Source: Carnegiea gigantea
Lineage: Eukaryota; Streptophyta; Magnoliopsida; Caryophyllales; Cactaceae
Direction: 5' to 3'
DNA: 64,000 nucleotides
Assembly (NCBI GenBank): GCA_029747015.1
Contig: JAKOGI010001260.1
Coordinates: 1 to 64,000 of the forward strand
Below, piece by piece: positions 36,850 through 48,184 of the stretch (its first letter is position 1; each line of letters starts with the position of its first letter). Position numbers and translations under genes: made by a program. The notes beneath the pieces were generated by a model. It was not told the DNA's origin. It saw only the letters and a list, made by a program, of their open reading frames with translations, and made no database searches.

Positions 36850-38650
36850 ACCGTATTAATATATTAGTGAGTTATAGTAATTGAAGGTCATGACATTACA
36901 TATAATCATATGAACATATAAACATATTACCATATTCAAATTAAATTTATTAAGTAACATATTAATTTTAATTATCATATTCATTAACATATTCCTTTTA
37001 CTAACATATACTAACAAAGAAAACCTTTCCTTTTTTAAACTACCATATTAGTTTTAACCAACTACATTTTATAACATATGTTCTCAATTTTGACCAACTA
37101 CATGCATAGGCTACTAAGAAAACCTCTCCCTTTTAAGCTAACATATACTAAAATGCATGCATAATTTCCTCAACGTGCCTAAAAATCTTATACCATCATA
37201 TGATATTCATTGTAACAACTACCCAACCAACTACATTTATAAACATATGTTCTTAATAATTTTGTTCATATTCTACAAATATATTCATTTCAACAACTAC
37301 AAATATATAATTAATCCTAACTTCATTAACGTACCCCAAAATATTTTCGTAATCATATGACATGTAATATTTAAACTTTATATTCATAGTACTTCATAAC
37401 ACATACTAAAAAAGAAAACCATTCATTTTTATTCCAAGTACCATATTAAATTTAATTATCATAGTAATTAACACATTTATTTTAGTAATATATACTTAAA
37501 AAGATACCTTCATTCTATGAAGTAACATATTAATTTTAATTATCATAATCATTTTTGAGAACATTATAATATGCATAATTCCTTCAACATGCCGAAAAAT
37601 ATTCTACCACACCTTATAATATTCATTTCAACAACTATTATACCAACTATATTTAGAAACATATTCTCTTAATTATTGAAAACTTATTCTACAAATATAT
37701 TCATTTCAACAGCTACTAATTTAATTATCCTAACTTCATTAACATGCCCAAAAATATTAAAATATTATTCTCATAGTGTCTCCTAAAATTTTTAATCATA
37801 TTGCTAAGTTAATAACATATAATCACAACATATAATCAAATTTTAATTATCTCCTACTTACACAAATAACATTTAAAAATTTCAAATTAATTTGTCTACT
37901 ATATTATTCATCTCATTGCTACTACATTAATAAAATATAATGTTTTTAACATTTAACATATCAACTACCATATAATATTTTTTTTTCCAACACATTAAAA
38001 ATTAAATAGCAACTTACAATTTTCTTCACTTGTTTGTTGATTGAAAGAGCAACTCAAACTTCTCTACAAATACAAACAACAACAATGTAGAAACTAAAAT
38101 TACCAATTTTAAAAGTACAAAATAAAGAACTTAGCACAATTGAATTTATAAATTCTTACTAATTTCTTCACTTCATTGTTGCTAAAATGTCTCACTAGAG
38201 AGAACAAAATTATACAATTTTCTTTACTTCATTAACACACCATTAACATATAATTCTTTTAATAACACCAAAGAGTGAATCCCACTTTTATGCCCATAAT
38301 TCTTTTAATAACATCACTAAAATTATTCTGCCAAAACATTTGAAAAATAAAATCATAGCTACCATATTAAAAACATATAATCATTATAAAATTTAATATA
38401 TGAACAAAATATAAACACCAATAATTTCTCTACAAATACAAACATAACAACATTAGTCAAATAAAATATCAACTTGAATATACAACATTAAGCATTTAAG
38501 GGAGCTAAATATATAAATTATTACTGTTTCATTCACTTCTTCCTGGATATAATAACTGAATACAGATGTAAGAAAGAATGACAAATTTTCTCAAGAGGAG
38601 GAGAGATTGAGTGAATTTGAGTGAGAAAAACTCAAGCTAATTTAATGTAT
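36850..38650. other. AT-rich non-coding half of the Harbinger element
   Basis: This stretch is very AT-rich, with repeated CATATTAA, ACATATAAT and TTCAACAACTA words but no open frame worth calling. It lies between ORF1 and the right terminus. Confidence 0.6.
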
Positions 38651-38978
38651 TTATAAACACAAATTAAAAAAAAAAAAAAAAGCAAATGGTAGAGAGATGT
38701 TGCTCCTGCCCCGCCCAACGGTCCAAAATTTCAGTCCCCAACAGTGCAGCACATGCTTTTGTCCTTTTGCCCAGTCCAGCTGTTTCAGTCAAAAAAAAAA
38801 AAGAAGCAGTCAACCCCCACAAAACAACGTCGTTTTTGGGGGGGGGAAGACAAAAAATATGAAGGGGCGCCTCGCCGAGCCGCGCGCCTGAGCCGTTGAC
38901 TGTAAAGCCTCGAGCCGACACCCCCCTCCCTCGTTTCTCTCTCTCCTTGGGCGAGTTCAACGCTGGACTTGCTCTAAG

Positions 38979-39060
38979 TGTCACGGGGCCATTATCCTCA
39001 TCCAAAAGGTCCCTCTCCCCAAGAGGTCAGCCTTTAGGGATGAAAGTAATGGCCTCGTGA
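38979..39060. repeat. Inverted duplication of the TRIM LTR end
   Basis: GTCACGGGGCCATTATCCTC on the left is an imperfect reverse complement of GAAAGTAATGGCCTCGTGA on the right. The two copies are separated by a loop around 39010-39035, so the LTR terminus is present head to head. Confidence 0.6.
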
Positions 39061-39294
39061 TAAGTGGTATCAGAGCCAGTTAGACTTGACTTCGATGTCT
39101 CGCCAAGTGCTCTGACGGGCAGGGTAGGCCAGGGGCCCCATTTGTGACGAGGGCGTTACAGGATTTGGTGAAGAGTGCCACGGATAAGAATCTTACATCG
39201 AAAAAGTGATTGGAAGATCCTTGACTTATAAACGATGGCGCTACACACCCCATTAGACCAACCTTTTGAGGAAAGAGTAATGGCCCCGTGACAC
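38979..39294 (+). mobile_element. TRIM-like LTR element remnant
   Basis: A perfect tRNA-Met primer site, TGGTATCAGAGCCA, lies at 39065-39078. It is preceded by an LTR end (GTAATGGCCTCGTGA). After only about 65 bp of interior comes a purine-rich stretch and a probable 3' LTR starting TGTGACGAGG at 39143 and ending GTAATGGCCCCGTGACA near 39294. Such a tiny interior fits terminal-repeat retrotransposons in miniature. The 5' LTR is short and rearranged, and abuts the Harbinger end. Confidence 0.65.
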
Positions 39295-39826
39295 AAGGTG
39301 GTCGTGGTTCAGTTGTGAGTAGAAACTTTGAAACTGATGATTAATTGAATTGAACTAATTTTTTAGAAGTAAAATAATTGGAGCTTTTTTTTGCCCTTTC
39401 GGTTATTTCTTATAGTACTAACAGTATAAAAGTTTTAACGGTACGTTTGGAAGAGAAGTCAGTTAGAGAAGTAAGAGTAAATAAGAATAAGAAGTAGAAG
39501 TAAGAGAGAGTAAATATAAGTAAGTTGTTTATCCTTATTTGGGAGTTTAATGGGAGCATAGACTTCCCTTGTTTTGAAGAATAAAGAGTAAATAAGAGTA
39601 AATGAATTAATTGACATATATGCCCTTACAAAATAGATTAGAATATATTATAGTTAGATTTATGGAGATACATAAGTAAAAGAAATCTCCTTACTTCTCC
39701 TTACACCCCAAATAGGGAGTAAACAAAGGGGGAATGTAACAGACCGAACCTAAGATTTGTGCCAATTATCTTGAATTATTCTAATCACAAATTAATCAAG
39801 TTGTACACCGTATTTTAATTTATCAT

Positions 39827-39828
<2 letters not shown>

Positions 39829-39858
<30 letters not shown>

Positions 39859-39862
39859 CGTA

Positions 39863-39905
<43 letters not shown>
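39829..39905. repeat. Compound TATG/TG/TA microsatellite
   Basis: (TATG)n passes into (TG)n and then (TA)n within the long solo LTR. Short ATA-type runs follow at 40069-40092 and 40114-40141. Confidence 0.9.
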
Positions 39906-40227
39906 TTGTGCATCACAGGTTGAAATGACGATATGGCCTCGAAATGAATCTTATAATGCTCCTTAAATAATTCCTTCAAATTTTAATAAATATTTGAATG
40001 CCCGCATAGTAATAATAAATAAATAAATAAATAAAATAGCCTAATTGTCAAAGGGATAATTTGTGAGATGATAATAATAATAATAATAATAAATGAACAA
40101 ATATAGCAATAATGTAATAATAATAATAATAATAATAATAAAAAGGAAATGAGAATGTCTTCTCCCAAATTTATATCTAAATGATGTAAAATTTAACTTT
40201 ATTAATTCCAGCTAAAATTACTACTTC

Positions 40228-40230
<3 letters not shown>

Positions 40231-40286
<56 letters not shown>
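40231..40286. repeat. (AT)n microsatellite
   Basis: About 28 uninterrupted AT units, followed by an ATA-type run at about 40335-40360. Confidence 0.95.
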
Positions 40287-40294
<8 letters not shown>

Positions 40295-40333
40295 ATTATA
40301 TCTAAAAATATATATATGTATATAATGAATGAA

Positions 40334-40364
<31 letters not shown>

Positions 40365-40977
40365 ATAAAATGAGGTTGGATAAATATAAGAAAAATTTAG
40401 AAAAAGGGGTATGTGTCAATAAATAAAAGGGGTTAAAAAAAGGAAAAAGAGTAATTAAAAATTACCTAAACTAGATAAATAAACTAAACCAAATTTTAAA
40501 AAAAAAATCCAAACCCTCCCCCGATTTCTCTGCCCGACCCGACACCCCCTTCCCCCTGCTTCCCCTGTTTTTTCGCCAGCCTCTACCACATCCCACCGCT
40601 GCACGCCAGCCGCCCATCGTCACCGGAAACCGCCGTCGTCCCTCCCCTAGCAGCCGGCTGTCCCAGTGCCACCATTTTCAACCAGTTCTAGCCCCTCTTA
40701 TGTGTGTATTTGAGTGGTTGGGAGGTGAAAACCCTAACCCTCCTCAATTCAACTTTTGATATTTCAATTTTGAATTCTTGTATTAAGTGATGTATTTACG
40801 CTTGATGAATGCAAATTTGTAGTTTTCTTGAATGTTGATTGTGAAATTGAATGGGTGAAGAGAAATTGGGATGAACATGGTGTTAAGGGGAGTGGTTTTG
40901 GTGTAAATGTTGGGCTTAATTGTGGTAGTTTGATGATGCTTAGATTATTGTCATGAATAATTGAAGGAATTTGTGGG

Positions 40978-40978
<1 letters not shown>

Positions 40979-41022
<44 letters not shown>

Positions 41023-41029
41023 ACACACA

Positions 41030-41090
<61 letters not shown>
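40979..41090. repeat. Self-complementary (TA)n(GT)n / (AC)n(AT)n tract
   Basis: A (TA)n block, a short (GT)n, then GACACACACGCG, a long (AC)n and a final (AT)n. The left half can pair with part of the right half, so the tract can form a hairpin. Confidence 0.9.
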
Positions 41091-41775
41091 GGGATATGTT
41101 TGTTATGTTTTAAATCATGGGTTTATGATTAGGATGGAAATTAAGGTTCTTATGTTGATTTAATGGATTTTAAGGGAATGCTAATGCAAATTTGAGTGAG
41201 ATTAGAAAACAAAAATCTGTTGGATAGGTGAGTTGTGATTATGAGATTGAAGGGTTAGGGTTTGGGGTTTGAATAATGTTAAAGTTAATCTTATTGAGTC
41301 ATTAAGGTTTAAATGAGCTAGTGGATGATTAAATAGAGATGTATGTATAAGAATATATAAGAGTAATATGTGTGTTAGTTTGTGATCATAACTTGGTGAT
41401 AAAGGATATGCTTGAGTATAAGAAATACAAGTTTGATCATGGTTGATTTGGTAGTCCTAAGTGAATTACCAACGAATATTTGAATGAAATGAATGAGGGT
41501 TGATGTTAAAATTTTGTATCTTGGGGGTGTGTGTGTGTTGTTGTGACTTGGTGATTTAGAGTGAGATATTGGATGAGGCTTGAATCCAATTGGGTTGCTT
41601 TAATAATGTTTAAACAAATCCTCAGAGATAATCAAATGAACATAAAGAAATATTAACATATGTATTAGGTGGTTGGATAAGTACATGACAAGATTTAGTT
41701 TTCCAAGTGAGGAAGAGAGAGAGGAGAATGGAGGGGGGATCTAGTGGCTTTAAATATTTGAAAATCATGAACTAA

Positions 41776-42393
41776 GGGCCCGTTCTTTTCGTTGGTGAAT
41801 TGGGGTGGGTGAAAAGGTAAAGTGGGTTGAGGTTGGTTGAGATGGGTTGAAGTTAGTTTTTTTTTTTTTTTTTAAGGTGGGTTGAAGTAGATTGAAGTTG
41901 GTTAAAGTAGGTTGAAGTAGGTCAAAGTAGGTTGAAGTTGATATATTTTTTTTGGTAGGTTGAAGTGGGTTAAAATAATAAGAATGTAACTATGTGTGAT
42001 AATTTATGAAGCTATTGTAATTTTTAGTGCATTTTTTCACAGAATGATAATTTCATAATTTTATAACTATTTTTTTGGAAGTTGGAGGCCGACACAACTT
42101 ATCTATTATTTTTGACGATTTGAGTTACAAAATTTATTGATGACAACTTTTTATATACAGACCTTTTTTTTCATGGGTAAATTTAAAAATACCAACCTCA
42201 ACCCACTTCAATCTACTTCATCATACTTCAATATATTTAAACCCACTTCAACTTACTTCATCTCACTTCTACTATCAACTAAAGTTCAATTTATGACATT
42301 AAAAAACTTCAACCTATTTGAACCCACCTCAACCTACTTCAGCCCACCTCACCCTTTTACCCATCCCAATTTACCCACAAAAATAACAGGCCC
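41776..42393. mobile_element. MITE, same family as 9600-9906 (copy 1)
   Basis: Left end GGGCCCGTTCTTTTCGTTGG; right end CCCACAAAAATAACAGGCCC. The left half carries GGTTGAAGT units and the right half the complementary ACTTCAACC units, so the whole is a large imperfect hairpin. The left flank is TAA; the right flank GTA does not match, so the duplication is worn. Confidence 0.72.
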
Positions 42394-42710
42394 GTATTCA
42401 AAAAATTCAGATGTAACATAAGAAAATAGTATGATCGTAATTATTGCAAAATATATCAGCAATATAAATTTATTGTTAATTTTAAAATATAGGAAGTGGC
42501 ACTGATACGTGCTTAACTGTTTTGCATCGTTTAATTTATGCGATGCATTCCTGTACTCATTTTCATATCTCAATGTCTTCATCTGTATCTCACATTTACA
42601 AATTGCAATTAGAAATTAAATAATTTCCGAAGGTATGGATTTTGAACACAATAAAAAATTATCAAATTTCATAGTTGCAGACGGGATACCTTTTTTTTCT
42701 AATTTTTTTA

Positions 42711-43168
42711 GGTCCTGTTCTTTTCGTGGGTCAATTCTAAAATACTAACCTCAATCTACTTCAATATACTTTCATTATTTTAACCAAGTTCAATTTATCA
42801 CGTAAAAAAATTCAACCCACCTCAACGTACTTCAACCCACCTCAACCTACTTCAACCTAGCTTAATCTACTTTACCTTTTTACCCTCTCCAATTTACTTA
42901 TAAATTTTCACCATTTTCAAATCATACTACTTTGTAAAAATAATTAAATCTCACATGACACTTTACAAATTATTAAAATTATGAAGGGCTGGGTTGAAGT
43001 TAGTTAAGTGAGTTGAAATAGGTTGAGGTAGGTTGAAGTGGGTTGAAGTGAGTTGAGGTTAGTATTTTTTTTTTTTCAGGTGGGTTGAAGTTGGTTGAAG
43101 TGGATTGAAGTTGATTAAAGTAAGTTGAGGTTGGTAAATTCAAAAGGACATACCAAAAGAACAGGCCC
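42711..43168. mobile_element. MITE, same family as 9600-9906 (copy 2)
   Basis: Left end GGTCCTGTTCTTTTCGTGGG; right end ACCAAAAGAACAGGCCC. Here the left half carries ACTTCAACC units and the right half GGTTGAAGT units, the reverse of copy 1. Flanks are TTA and TAA. The outer flanks of copies 1 and 2 are both TAA, so an alternative is one composite unit from 41776 to 43168. Confidence 0.7.
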
Positions 43169-43171
43169 TAA

Positions 43172-45147
43172 GTAAGGAGTTTGGTGAGATTCTGAGTTTT
43201 GGTTAATAACAATAATAATATTAACAAGAATAATGATCGAAGACGTCATTGATAACAAATTCAAGATAAATCACACTATTATGTCATGATAATACGTGTT
43301 AAAAGATCGTTAGTCATGTGAAGGAGACGAACAAGAACAAAATAAAATGGAATCCAATGGAATCAATAATAATGGCTACACTAATAATAGAAAGAGAAGT
43401 TACTAGAATTTAAATCATGTATTAAACCAAAAAATTTAATAAAATTTCCAAACCTTTCACTAATTGAGAAAAAAAGTATATATTTGGAGCAAAATTGAGG
43501 CCACATCTGCTGCTTCAAGCTGCAGCCAGCGATTTTTGCTAAAACAGAGAGAGATTTTCAAATACTAGATACGTACATCGCCTGTACCATTCGAAAACTC
43601 ACATGTTTCTCAACTATGCAAAGTCAATATAAGATTCATATAATGAATCATTTTATGCAATGTTTTGTCATCTAAGCAAGTGGCCCCATCAATTATCAAT
43701 CGTCAGGGCTTACGCCCTTCAATTTATCCGTGCGGCTGCAACTCAGGCTTTCCGATCGGCCTGGGAGATGTGCATCTATCTCAAAATCGCTGCAGACGTC
43801 AACAGGGGTCAACTTCCAGATAATAACCGACAAATCAAGTTTACCCATATATTCTCTCTCTCCTGTTTGCAAAATAAAATGTTTTGAAATGCGGGCGCCC
43901 AACTAATTTAACTCGAAAATTATTTTATTACATAGAGATGTACGTGCTGAGTTTCGGCTCATATTTCGAATGTTTTTATGTTTTCCGTTTTAGGTAAAGG
44001 ATCCGTGAACAGTCTTCCTCCTGGTAGACCAGAGAACAACAAGAAGTGAAAGGGAGTTCCAATTCCTTTTGCTGAGAATTCGCTAGTCAAAAGCTTACAG
44101 TGATTTATAGGCTAGAACTTATAAGAACCTGATGGTTGTACATTCTTTTGGGTATTGCGTTTGTGAATATTTGGTAAACATACGTTAAGTTCTTATGCTT
44201 ATCAAAAACTTTATAAATGGTTCAGCATGTGTTATTTCACTTATTTGGTGAGACGGGTAATTAAATGAGCAACGCAATGATACAGGTAATTTCAGTTAGC
44301 CTTGCTCCGTTAATGAACGGCGGTAACGCTTCCAATCAAAAGACTTCCGTTGCTAATCAATAATTTATGAATACATAGTTTGGACTAATAAGACATTACG
44401 AATTAGAGGCGTTACAAGGAAAAAATAAAGAGTAAAGGAGACTAGAAATTACTCCTCCTTACCTCTCACTACTCTCATTCGGTTATTCCCAAACAAGAGC
44501 AATGAGGAATACTTACTCCCCTTTACTCCTTCTTATCCTTCTCTATTCCTCATCCAAACAGACCCTATGCCTGGGCAAAGCATTGACTTGCCCTTTAGTG
44601 TCCATCGCAAGCTTGTGAATTGTGATAGCCTACGGGTAATTTTTTGATGACTCGTAGCCTTCGGAGTTAGGATAATGTTTATTAATTTTTGTTTCATTTT
44701 GCTGTGTTTCATCACTAATTGTAAATTTGTGATTGTTGGCGATAATTTTTCACGCCTTTAAATTTTTGTTGAAAATTATAATTATCTATTCCCGTTAACT
44801 GGTGAGCTAAATCAAAAAATTCGATCAGCCCATTATTAGTTACATATTTATTCGCTTCCGGTTGCGATTGATCAAATTAATGTAACATAACCGAACCGAA
44901 CCATTAACGCCCCCATCATCGATAGCCAAGAACATATAGACAGTAAAAGTACGGTAAGAATGGATCATATACACACATATACGCACACCTTCACATCCAC
45001 ACACACATCATGACAATAATGGTTTTGCATTAGAATCGGAGAAACAAACGATGAAAACTTATGATATTGTAGTAAACAATCATTATCAGACAATTCGTTA
45101 TCCACTACCAATGATTGTATGATAACATGCTCTCGAGGCATTATATT
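43172..45147. other. Non-coding stretch, no gene seen
   Basis: Apart from the end of the solo LTR and of the split MITE, nothing codes here. Small open frames at 43.7-43.9 kb overlap on both strands and match no family I know. Confidence 0.5.
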
Positions 45148-45890
45148 TAGGGTTGAGCAAAAAAACTAGGTACCCTGTTCTGGACCCGGGTATGAAGGCT
45201 GAGCAAAAAAAGGGTACCTGGTTCCGAATCCGGACCGGTTTGGAACCGTCGGGTCCATACTTGGACCCAGTTGAATGTGGTCCAGGTTTGGTTCCAAAAC
45301 CTTAGAATCGGTTGCAACGGGATTCTAAAGACTTGGAACCGAAATCAGACTCGTTAACCAGTTACCTAGTCCAATCAACTTAAAAAAATAAAAATAAAAA
45401 TGCATGAGTTACCTGATTACCCGTTGACATCAAGTGTTGTTCTCCTTATATCGCCATAATTTCCGGCTATAAGTTGACATCACTAAATCTTTTTATTAAT
45501 GTATAATACTATTAGAAGATGATATTTTTTAATGATTGGATGAAATGAAATACTATTTATTAGCTAACCAATTGGAATTTAATATATGGTAGTGCCTACC
45601 CATCGCTCTATTAAATTTGATTTGGAACGATCAATATGTTAGCTTGATGCGCGTGTTGGTTCTCCGACAAAGTAACAACTACAAGTCTAAAATTTGAATG
45701 AAGTAAAATAAAACAAAATAGTAAAAAATTATGGATATGGTACCCGGTTCTGAACATGGTTTTGGGACCGGTTCCAAAAATCTATGACCTGGTTCCAACC
45801 GGGACTAGGAGCGGTTCCCATTTTTTGGACCGCTTTCAACTGGAACCGGTTCATAAAAATCATCCAAATACTTAGTCCTGCTCAGCCCTA
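45148..45890. mobile_element. Non-autonomous hAT-like element, 743 bp
   Basis: Ends are inverted repeats, TAGGGTTGAGCA and TGCTCAGCCCTA (11 of 12 complementary). The interior is full of GGTTCCGAACCGG-like words in both orientations and has no coding capacity. The flanks match only partly, with a shared TATAT five bases long. Structure and ends resemble the elements at 2566 and 50771. Confidence 0.68.
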
Positions 45891-46014
45891 AGTGTATATA
45901 TGAATGACTTCTACATTTCCTATAATCCTCTATCATTTACCTTATTTGCCATTTGAGGTCATATCTATCACTGTTGAACTGCTCCGTATGACACAATTTG
46001 ACTTTTTAATAGAG

Positions 46015-46018
<4 letters not shown>

Positions 46019-46077
<59 letters not shown>
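46019..46077. repeat. (AT)n microsatellite
   Basis: About 29 AT units without interruption. Confidence 0.95.
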
Positions 46078-46081
<4 letters not shown>

Positions 46082-46489
46082 TGGAGAAAGGTCCTAGTGC
46101 CCATAGGCTATATCTACCCTTGTGCACAACTGGGGTTTGGTTATACGGCATCTGATCTATCTATAATTTAGGTTTATATTGGATCCTTTTCATATTAAGT
46201 TACACCTATTTTTTGAATGTTAGCTTTTAAATTCGCACTATGTGTGAGTTGTTTTAAAATTTTAGCGAAAATACTTTTAGAAATATTATAATCAATTTTA
46301 TAATTTAAATTTTTAGAAATAATATTATTATCACATCTGCAATTTATTTCCTTTATTTCTTAATTGAAGTAGTTGAGAAGACACAATTTATTGTGATGAC
46401 TTTAAATCACATATTGTTTAAATTTTTATTTTTAAATAAAATTTTAATAAATGCTTAACATAACACGTGTCACGACCGCATCGTTCGAA

Positions 46490-46493
<4 letters not shown>

Positions 46494-46548
<55 letters not shown>
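46494..46548. repeat. (AT)n microsatellite
   Basis: About 27 AT units, 417 bp beyond the previous tract. Confidence 0.95.
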
Positions 46549-46551
<3 letters not shown>

Positions 46552-48030
46552 CAATTTCTCTACCAAACTAATAGCAACTTCATGTGGAGAGAAAAAAGGG
46601 GGGGGGGAGGAGGAGGTAGATTTTAGTTTGAGTTAGGCTAGACATGGTTAAAGTCACAACTCGGGGCTAACCCTATTTAAAGTTTCAAGCTATACATGAG
46701 TTTGGATAATATGTATATTATAACATACAACTGGTCATAATTTTCTAGGTATATACGCGATATGGTACATTAAAGATAACTAAGAAAATGTAAGGATCTC
46801 GTAAGAGAAGAAGGTGACATCATAAGTCAAAATTACTCATTGATAATCACAATTACCGTAACTGTGTAAAAAATTCCTACTCAAACCAATCTCTTAAAAT
46901 CCTTTGCCAACTCGAGACTTAGGTCCCGTTTGGTCATTAGAAAGTTGGGTTGAAGGGGAAAAAAACCGAAGAAAAAAGGTATGGAGAAAGTGAGTTTTTT
47001 TTTTTTTTTTTATTGTTAGGATTGAGGAAATAATACAAGAATTTGGATAAAAAATTTGAATGTTAATGAATTACTTGAATCATGTTGATATCATCGAAGC
47101 AATGCGAAATTAGATGAGGTCGAGAATTCTTTTGGAAACGTTTCCCAAACTTTCCTCACAATTATATGAAGAAAATTTTATCATTTGTTTCTTACAATTT
47201 TTTTAACCTAATTTTCGTCCATATTTTTTCTTTATGATTTTCTCTAAATCAAACACAAGAAAAAAAGTTAATTTCCTATTTTTTTCTTTTCACCAAATTT
47301 TCCAAGGTTCAAAGAGAACTTTAAAGTTTCAAGTTGTAGATGGCCCCTTATAGTTTATCTAATTTGTCTCATAGAGACTGTCTCACATAAACTTTTTTTT
47401 AAGCAATTGAAGGGTTGTAGTCCCACTATTGTAAAACAGCAATATCATGATTGTGGCCTTGCGGATAGGCAATTGGTCGAGTCTCATAGGACTGAGTGTG
47501 TCAGCCTAATTAAAACATGATCAAGAAGGGTCGGGTCAGTAATGCGCTTACTGATTTAGAAAATGTTTCATAGGTTGGGTACTTGGGTCTGATCAGCCCG
47601 TCTAATAATCTTATATGCTTGGCAACTTACGTGTCATATTAATTTTGTAATACAAGTTCTTTCCTCAAACAATACACAATACACTTGGTTAAGTTTATTA
47701 CTAAAAATTTATATGTAATGATCATAATTGAATTTGCCCTGTTTTTATAACGGGCCAGACTAGGTCGATAGCTTTTTTTAAATGAAAAATTTGACCCAAT
47801 CTAAGATAATTCTACTTCATTAATTTATCAACTGTAATCTAACCTGATCTACTTTGTTAATGCAGCCATTTCACCCATGCTCCCGCTCCACAGCTAATCA
47901 TGACAATCTTAAAAGCCTCTTTTGTAGTATTAAGTACTGCTTATACATCATGTATCCATCATCTCACAATAAGTTACCGTAGATCATGATATTCAAAAAT
48001 TTGTGTTTTCAAATTATTCTTGTAGGCCAT
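46549..48030. other. Intergenic region upstream of COX5C
   Basis: No gene is visible. AGGTCCCGTTTGGTCATTAG at about 46921 looks like one MITE terminus, but I could not pair it with a right end. Confidence 0.45.
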
Positions 48031-48034
48031 TGGG

Positions 48035-48042
48035 TATATATA
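48035..48042 (+). promoter_or_regulatory. Probable TATA box of COX5C
   Basis: TATATATA lies about 30 bp before the first likely transcribed base and about 150 bp before the donor site of the leader exon. Confidence 0.5.
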
Positions 48043-48064
48043 CGGGCTGAACATGCAATTTTGA

Positions 48065-48184
48065 GAAGGGCTAGCTGAGTGTCAATCTCTCAAATTCCCA
48101 GAGGCAAAACCTCCTCCCTCGAGTCACCGTTAGTTTTGGCGATTCAAATCTCACGCATATCGACGTCCGATTGTCACCTTCCCG
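48065..48184 (+). other. COX5C non-coding exon 1 (5' leader)
   Basis: A pyrimidine-rich leader after the TATA box ends at CTTCCCG before the donor GTATTC at 48185. The only acceptor that joins it to the coding exon is TTGGCTTTTAG at 51770-51780. Plant COX5C genes are known for a leader intron that boosts expression, which supports this model. The exact transcription start is inferred. Confidence 0.6.

Larger units (their letters stand above)
33636..38974 (-). mobile_element. Full-length PIF/Harbinger DNA transposon, decayed
   Basis: The termini are imperfect inverted repeats: GAGCAAAGCCAATGGTTGAG at the left and, reading inward, GAGCAAGTCCAGCGTTGA at the right. They are flanked by TAA at 33633-33635 and 38975-38977, the 3-bp duplication typical of this superfamily. 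The 5339-bp element holds the two expected genes, a DDE transposase and a Myb/SANT-like ORF1, both on the minus strand and both with stops or frameshifts. About 2.1 kb at the right is AT-rich and non-coding. Confidence 0.9.
39735..44416. mobile_element. Solo LTR about 4.7 kb including later insertions
   Basis: The segment starts TGTAACAGACCGAACC and ends GAGGCGTTACA, termini like those of long-LTR chromoviruses of the Tekay/Del kind. The 5-bp flanks GGGAA (39730-39734) and AGGAA (44417-44421) match at four positions, and the sequence on each side belongs to one MITE. No primer site, gag or pol occurs inside. It contains a GC-rich patch at 40.5-40.7 kb, several microsatellites and two MITEs at 41.8-43.2 kb. 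The family assignment is inference. Confidence 0.65.
39440..44566. mobile_element. MITE split by a long solo LTR
   Basis: The left piece (39440-39734) starts GGTACGTTTGGAAGAG and carries GTAAGAGTAAATAAGAG-type repeats. The right piece (44417-44566) carries the complementary ACTTACTCCCCTTTACTCC type and ends CATCCAAACAGACCC. Together they make one element with inverted ends (GTTTGGA against TCCAAAC) and a hairpin-like interior. Flanking bases TAA and TAT fit a 3-bp duplication with one change. Confidence 0.65.

Noticed and set aside
38664..39005. 113-codon minus-strand frame at the Harbinger right end
   Set aside because: It crosses the transposon terminus and matches no family.
39983..41072. 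Hydrophobic frames at 40.0-41.1 kb
   Set aside because: They are translations of ATA, AT and AC microsatellites.
43660..43902. Possible small gene at 43.7-43.9 kb
   Set aside because: Overlapping frames of similar size occur on both strands, there is no recognisable motif, and it lies inside the long solo LTR.
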